A stretch of DNA of 24,054 nt from a virus, in the IMG/VR virus record IMGVR_UViG_3300031862_000043, positions 1 through 24,054 of that record; one strand, written 5' to 3'. Positions within the stretch are counted from its first letter, which is position 1. Each line of letters begins with the position of its first letter. This document shows, in pieces, positions 20,971-24,054 of this stretch. The position numbers and the translations under genes were made by a program. Below the pieces are notes generated by a model. The model did no database searches and was not told the origin of the DNA. It was given only the letters and a program-made list of their open reading frames with translations.

Positions 20971-21862
20971 AGGCGAGCTTCCTCCGTTTAAGCATTGAGA
21001 CGAAGGTACTTAGGCGAGTATCAAAGCCAGTTTCAAAGGAGCTTTCATCAAACGGGAATCTGTATAATGGTATCCCATACTTATCAGCCACCATGTCTAC
21101 GATAGTCTCGACCGTGTTCTCCGGCATGCAACTCAAGGGTAAGATATGGATAACCCCGTCGTAGCTCTGTTTGGCGTAGTAGATAGTGTTAACAATGCTT
21201 TGAAATCCGTGCCCGCCAAGCTCTTGGCTCAGCAGCGACCTTGCCTCTTTCACCTCATCCTCGCCCCCTTTTTCTGTGTTCTCATTTAGATAGTCGGTAA
21301 GGGTTAAGGAGACATGGACGTTGACCGCCATTCTCTGGAGCTTTCTCACTATGTCAAAGTTGATGTCGGGTTCCAATATGGTGCCAATTTCGCCGACGAG
21401 ACCAATCCTGAGCTGCCTATCTGGGGAGAAGCTATAGGCCCTTTCCTCGACTGCCTTGATTTGCGAGTATATTCTCTTCAATCGCTTGTAAGCCTGAAAT
21501 CGGGAGATATGGCCGAGCTGCCCGATCATCTTCAGGATATTCTTTTTGGTAATGACGTGCATCCTGAAATCATACCCCAGGCGTCTCAATGTCAATTCCT
21601 GTATCTGGTGATAGTGCTTGAGGCGACAGAGTCCGCAGCTATTGTAGAAAAGGAGGTCAGTCGCTCCCTGATCTAGGCACCAGATTTGTTCCCCCAGGGT
21701 GTACTTAAAAGGGTGGCAGAAAAAATCACTACTGTTAGCACAGCCAGCCTTAATCATATCGCGAGTTATCTTGGCCGGCATAATCACCTCAATACCCAGA
21801 CTTTCTAGGAAAGCCTTAATAGTAGAGGAGTAAATTCCAAACCGTGGTATCCCAAACTTCAC
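20963..21862 (-). CDS. CoA-activase-type protein (DUF2229-like), partner of activase
   Basis: 299 residues, starting MKFGIPRFGIYSSTIKAFLE. Cys at 41, 49, 62, 76 and 79 (GCANSSDFFCHPFKYTLG; NSCGLCR) match the N-terminal Cys-rich part of acyl-CoA dehydratase activase-related proteins. IGLVGEIGTILEPDINFDI and the later ILPLSCMPENTVE also fit. Such proteins are found beside or fused to BadF-type ATPases and related to the dehydratase D-component fold. The GTG at 21862 shares its G with the upstream TAG (TAGTG), and the next gene overlaps by 8 bases. This makes it part of the virus-like minus operon. Confidence 0.8.
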   Translation of the reverse strand: MKFGIPRFGIYSSTIKAFLESLGIEVIMPAKITRDMIKAGCANSSDFFCHPFKYTLGEQIWCLDQGATDLLFYNSCGLCRLKHYHQIQELTLRRLGYDFRMHVITKKNILKMIGQLGHISRFQAYKRLKRIYSQIKAVEERAYSFSPDRQLRIGLVGEIGTILEPDINFDIVRKLQRMAVNVHVSLTLTDYLNENTEKGGEDEVKEARSLLSQELGGHGFQSIVNTIYYAKQSYDGVIHILPLSCMPENTVETIVDMVADKYGIPLYRFPFDESSFETGFDTRLSTFVSMLKRRKLACV

Positions 21863-21987
21863 TAATCTCTTACCTTGAATTTCTTTTTCAATCGTGTTAT
21901 GCCTTCAATATCCTGCCTAGACCCAATCCTCCGATAGAATCCCCCGCTGCGCTTCTTCAAGTAAAGGACTGCTCGTAACAAAGTCAC
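21862..21987 (-). CDS. 41-residue basic protein in operon gap
   Basis: GTG 21987 to TAG 21862 encodes 41 residues with a very basic second half (LKKRSGGFYRRIGSRQDIEG, then ITRLKKKFKVRD). The first 70 bases overlap the end of the YiiX-like gene in another frame. The rest fills the gap to the CoA-activase gene exactly, its TAG sharing one base with the next GTG. TTG 21960 is an alternative start. The coupling is the best argument for a real gene. A small RNA- or DNA-binding role is possible. Confidence 0.55.
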   Translation of the reverse strand: MTLLRAVLYLKKRSGGFYRRIGSRQDIEGITRLKKKFKVRD

Positions 21988-22495
21988 CTGGTAATGGCAC
22001 ATCCCAGTAGGGGAAAAGGGTCAGTTGCCCACGAATGAAGACTTCAGTAACAGCTTCGGAGCATATCTGATAGGCATCCCTCTCCCAGGCCATTGGAATT
22101 GGTAAATGAAACTTCTCCCTAAGAATCCTAGGCAGCACCCATCTGACGATGGCATAGTAATCGTAATAGCTTTTACTATCCGACGCCAGCTTAATGGCCT
22201 CTTCTAGGATAAAGGGAATACGCCTTCGGTCATATTCTGACTTCAGGCGCATGACAACGACTTTTTGGCTAAACCTATTGCTGAGGCTCTGTAACACGAC
22301 CCCTCGTCCATTACTCTCAAAGAGCATCGGGTGACGGAGTACTGCATTATCAGCCACGATTGCCACCTGCCCCAGATAAAGAAAAACGTGGTCGTAAGGC
22401 CCGACACACCATCGCTTGGCTACCGAAAAAGGGTCTTGACGGTCGCTGACGGTGACTAAAATATCCACTGGCTGAAGCTTGAATTTCACTATCAT
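21917..22495 (-). CDS. YiiX-like NlpC/P60 cysteine hydrolase
   Basis: 192 residues. A permuted papain-like layout is visible: His36 in YDHVFLYLG near the N-terminus and Cys145 in AYQICSEAV near the C-terminus, as in YiiX/YebB-type members of the NlpC/P60 superfamily. Members cleave amide bonds in cell wall peptides or lipids. It lacks a signal peptide, so it may be delivered with the virion or act in lysis. The start ATG overlaps the upstream stop as ATGA. Its 3' end overlaps a 41-residue frame. Substrate is unknown. Confidence 0.75.
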   Translation of the reverse strand: MIVKFKLQPVDILVTVSDRQDPFSVAKRWCVGPYDHVFLYLGQVAIVADNAVLRHPMLFESNGRGVVLQSLSNRFSQKVVVMRLKSEYDRRRIPFILEEAIKLASDSKSYYDYYAIVRWVLPRILREKFHLPIPMAWERDAYQICSEAVTEVFIRGQLTLFPYWDVPLPGDFVTSSPLLEEAQRGILSEDWV

Positions 22496-22800
22496 GGCTT
22501 GATCCTCCCGTGTTTTCGGATTTCCTCATTTATCACTGCCTTTGGCACAGCCTGAAAGCCAGGCTGACCCGGCAACACCAGCCCACTGGGTCTCTTTCCT
22601 TGCTCAACCCTGATGTGGGGCAGGATAAACAGCAGAAAAGCCAAGTCCTCCTCGTGCTTGGGGCATAATCCATGGGCACTATTACCGGTTATAACAAAGC
22701 CTCGGCAGTTCGGTACCGGGCACCTCACCAACTTAGATATCTTCCCATCACGGAAGATCCCACCCGAGGCAACTCGGACTCTATCCTTCTTGTGACTCAT
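22492..22800 (-). CDS. Small zinc-finger-like protein
   Basis: 102 residues. Cys27, Cys32, Cys46 and His49 (C-x4-C ... C-x2-H) form a probable zinc site in RCPVPNCRGFVITGNSAHGL then CPKH. A Pro-rich C-terminus follows. The ribosome site GAGGGAG lies inside the loop of a CGTTC-N7-GAACG hairpin just upstream, so hairpin formation might control its translation. It is coupled to the hydrolase gene by ATGA. The function is unknown. Confidence 0.7.
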   Translation of the reverse strand: MSHKKDRVRVASGGIFRDGKISKLVRCPVPNCRGFVITGNSAHGLCPKHEEDLAFLLFILPHIRVEQGKRPSGLVLPGQPGFQAVPKAVINEEIRKHGRIKP

Positions 22801-22805
22801 GCTAT

Positions 22806-22822
22806 CGTTCTCCCTCGGAACG
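22806..22822. repeat. CGTTC-N7-GAACG dyad, copy 1
   Basis: CGTTC (22806-22810), seven bases and GAACG (22818-22822). On the minus strand the loop holds the GAGGGA ribosome site of the gene starting at 22800. Two more copies lie in the next two intergenic gaps (23074-23094 and 23424-23440). Confidence 0.8.
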
Positions 22823-22829
22823 CTGTTAT

Positions 22830-23057
22830 TTAACTGACTATCTCCTTGATTTTGCCTTCAACATCGGTAAAGTAAAGCTCACACCCGGTAACAATCCAGC
22901 CAGGAAGCCAACTTGATGCTGAATATGCTCTAAGTTCACTAGCACCTAGATATAGGTATCGGAGAAACTTTTGTAATGCTGGATTATCTAATAGCTCCGC
23001 CCTAGCTTTCCTGTCTTGCTTCTCTTGTTCTCTACGCTCTTTGGTCTCGGGTTTCAT
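22830..23057 (-). CDS. Small charged hypothetical protein
   Basis: 75 residues. The N-terminus is a highly charged helix (KPETKERREQEKQDRKARAE). The rest is a small mixed domain (LQKFLRYLYLGASELRAYSA ... WIVTGCELYFTDVEGKI). AAAAGGAG is well placed before the ATG at 23057. It sits between two CGTTC-N7-GAACG dyads. No known family is recognised. Confidence 0.65.
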   Translation of the reverse strand: MKPETKERREQEKQDRKARAELLDNPALQKFLRYLYLGASELRAYSASSWLPGWIVTGCELYFTDVEGKIKEIVS

Positions 23058-23073
23058 CTTATCTTCTCCTTTT

Positions 23074-23094
23074 AGCGTTCTGCCTCGGAACGCT
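23074..23094. repeat. CGTTC-N7-GAACG dyad, copy 2
   Basis: AGCGTTC (23074-23080) and GAACGCT (23088-23094) are seven-base arms around TGCCTCG. The dyad lies between the stop of the gene ending at 23094 and the ribosome site of the gene starting at 23057. Its loop nearly matches copy 1 (TCCCTCG). Confidence 0.85.
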
Positions 23095-23390
23095 TAATCC
23101 TTCTTGAAGAAGTTATGCACGACTCCATCCTCTGCTTTTATCGCCACCTCACCACCGATTTTGTTCCTATCGGTCGGGTGCAGGTCTCCATTCATAAGTA
23201 GCAGCCAAGCTTTCTTCAGCGGGTTCCGGTTGATGCTCTGGATAAACTGGTTGCAGAGCTTTATATCGATAGTGACCGGCTCCGTAGGAGACAATTTGAG
23301 CTTTTTCCTCTCCTGCTCGGCTACCTGGAGCATCGCAATCCACGTCCACCATTCGTTAGACCCTCTCTCAATGGTTTCACGCTTCTTCAA
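23094..23390 (-). CDS. Small hypothetical protein
   Basis: 98 residues from TTG 23390, chosen because GGAGGGAG lies six bases ahead; the frame is open to TTG 23423, which has no ribosome site. The protein is helical at first (KKRETIERGSNEWWTWIAML), with a mixed C-terminus ending in FFKKD. No family is recognised. It lies between dyads 2 and 3 of the CGTTC-N7-GAACG set, downstream of the radical SAM gene. Confidence 0.6.
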   Translation of the reverse strand: MKKRETIERGSNEWWTWIAMLQVAEQERKKLKLSPTEPVTIDIKLCNQFIQSINRNPLKKAWLLLMNGDLHPTDRNKIGGEVAIKAEDGVVHNFFKKD

Positions 23391-23423
23391 CGTTATCTCC
23401 CTCCTCTCCGTATTAAACGCCAA

Positions 23424-23440
23424 CGTTCTCGATAAGAACG
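23424..23440. repeat. CGTTC-N7-GAACG dyad, copy 3
   Basis: CGTTC (23424-23428), TCGATAA and GAACG (23436-23440), in the gap between the radical SAM gene and the gene starting at 23390. Arms and spacing match the other two copies; the loop differs. Confidence 0.75.
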
Positions 23441-23447
23441 AACTATC

Positions 23448-24054
23448 CTATTCCGGCAGCCTCCCTACCAGCCGCAGGAACTTGACGATGTTCCGCCGGG
23501 ACCCATGTAATAGAGGGATATCTTCAATGCCCTTTAATATTCGCCTCCGTGGTTCCTTGCCATCCGGTCCCTTATATGCCATCGGGTAGACCTCCACATT
23601 GTAGGAGGTGAGGGTTTTTACCCTCTCCACGCACTCTTGGTTGATAATGGGAAATCCATATAGAAAATAAAAGCTTAGCTTCCTAGAGCCTAGCCCATTA
23701 GCCAGCAGTAGCTCAATCCCCTCCGTTACCGCCTTTGCATAGCCAATGTGGTCAAAGGCAAACCGTAGCTCCCTTGCCTTTACCCGCTTCAGATAGTCAA
23801 TATTTTCCTCATTCAGCAGTCTTATATCCAAGCCTTGGTTGAAGTCTACCTCAAGCCCCTCGGCTATCAGATCGTCCATGGTCTGCCGCCAGTTCGGCGC
23901 CGCCAGAAGGTTGTTGTCCAGGAGAGTTATCTTCCGATGCCGGTGGTTCCAAAACTCGTAGATGCGAGCCCAGGGTTTAATTTGTCCTTCTTTTTCGGGT
24001 ACAATGCACCAAGGACATCTCCTGATGCAGCCCCTCGAGGTGAAACCCATGCTA
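23448..24054 (-). CDS. Radical SAM protein, N-terminus beyond the window
   Basis: At least 200 residues. GCIRRCPWC holds the CxxxCxxC cluster that binds the [4Fe-4S] of radical S-adenosylmethionine enzymes. The rest continues as a partial TIM barrel (KITLLDNNLLA, VDFNQGLDIRLL, LRFAFDHIG, KLSFYFLYGFPI). The frame is open to the window edge with no stop upstream. Homologues normally have residues before the motif, so the start is probably outside. Radical SAM genes of this compact type occur in phages, often without a known substrate. It is the first visible gene of the minus operon. Confidence 0.8.
   Translation of the reverse strand, partial: SMGFTSRGCIRRCPWCIVPEKEGQIKPWARIYEFWNHRHRKITLLDNNLLAAPNWRQTMDDLIAEGLEVDFNQGLDIRLLNEENIDYLKRVKARELRFAFDHIGYAKAVTEGIELLLANGLGSRKLSFYFLYGFPIINQECVERVKTLTSYNVEVYPMAYKGPDGKEPRRRILKGIEDIPLLHGSRRNIVKFLRLVGRLPE

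Noticed and set aside
22806-23440. LexA-type SOS boxes
   Set aside because: The known Gram-positive box has GAAC before GTTC with four bases between; here the order is reversed with seven bases, so it does not match.

Overview
The window looks like part of a virus or integrated viral element of an anaerobic bacterium. Gene density is high, stop/start overlaps are frequent (ATGA, GTGA, TAATG, TGATG, TAGTG), Shine-Dalgarno sequences are strong, and sigma70-type promoters (TTGACA-N17-TACACT/TAACAT) are clear. The acyl-CoA dehydratase activase gene pair and the style of the small cysteine-rich proteins recall Chloroflexota (Dehalococcoidia-like) material, but no taxonomic marker is present and that placement is an inference. 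No integrase, polymerase, terminase, portal, HK97-type capsid, tape measure, rRNA or tRNA was recognised.

Layout. (1) 1-640: a short plus-strand operon of two small proteins, starting at an apparently leaderless GTG and ending at a strong terminator. (2) 674-2643, minus strand: an operon of small, mostly cysteine-rich unknown proteins, including 30- and 39-residue genes, read from a leaderless promoter at about 2643. (3) 2644-2950: a divergent control region with two promoters, a shared AGACCACGG motif inside both spacers, and an array of CCGTGAA-like heptamers. (4) 2951-7511, plus strand: an HTH protein, a coiled-coil/zinc-ribbon protein, small proteins, a membrane-anchored HELGH metalloprotease, and beta-sandwich membrane proteins. 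(5) 7512-7760: a strong promoter followed by two tandem hairpins. (6) 7761-17300: a long run of probable virion proteins. It holds a small membrane protein, three beta-rich candidate capsid or decoration proteins, several internally repeated beta proteins, and a three-module tail-collar protein packed with His-x-His motifs. (7) 17304-19918: a CARDB-repeat protein and a trypsin-like protease, each split into two reading frames, then a small holin-sized membrane protein. (8) 20041-24054, minus strand: a tightly coupled operon with a radical SAM protein (cut by the window edge), small unknowns, a YiiX-like cysteine hydrolase, a 41-residue linker ORF, a CoA-activase-type protein and a BadF/HgdC-type ATPase.

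How it may work together (inference). The divergent region would be the switch between the minus and plus operons, perhaps through the HTH protein at 2951. The plus operons would make surface and virion proteins, with at least six membrane-anchored products. The right-hand minus operon would carry accessory metabolic and entry or lysis functions. The most unusual points are: recurring promoter-plus-hairpin leaders that share a GGGGCGTAG stem; a possible prfB-like +1 frameshift in the protease; the coupling of acyl-CoA dehydratase activase genes to virus-like genes; repeated CGTTC-N7-GAACG dyads in successive intergenic gaps; and a large virion gene set with no recognisable tailed-phage hallmark.
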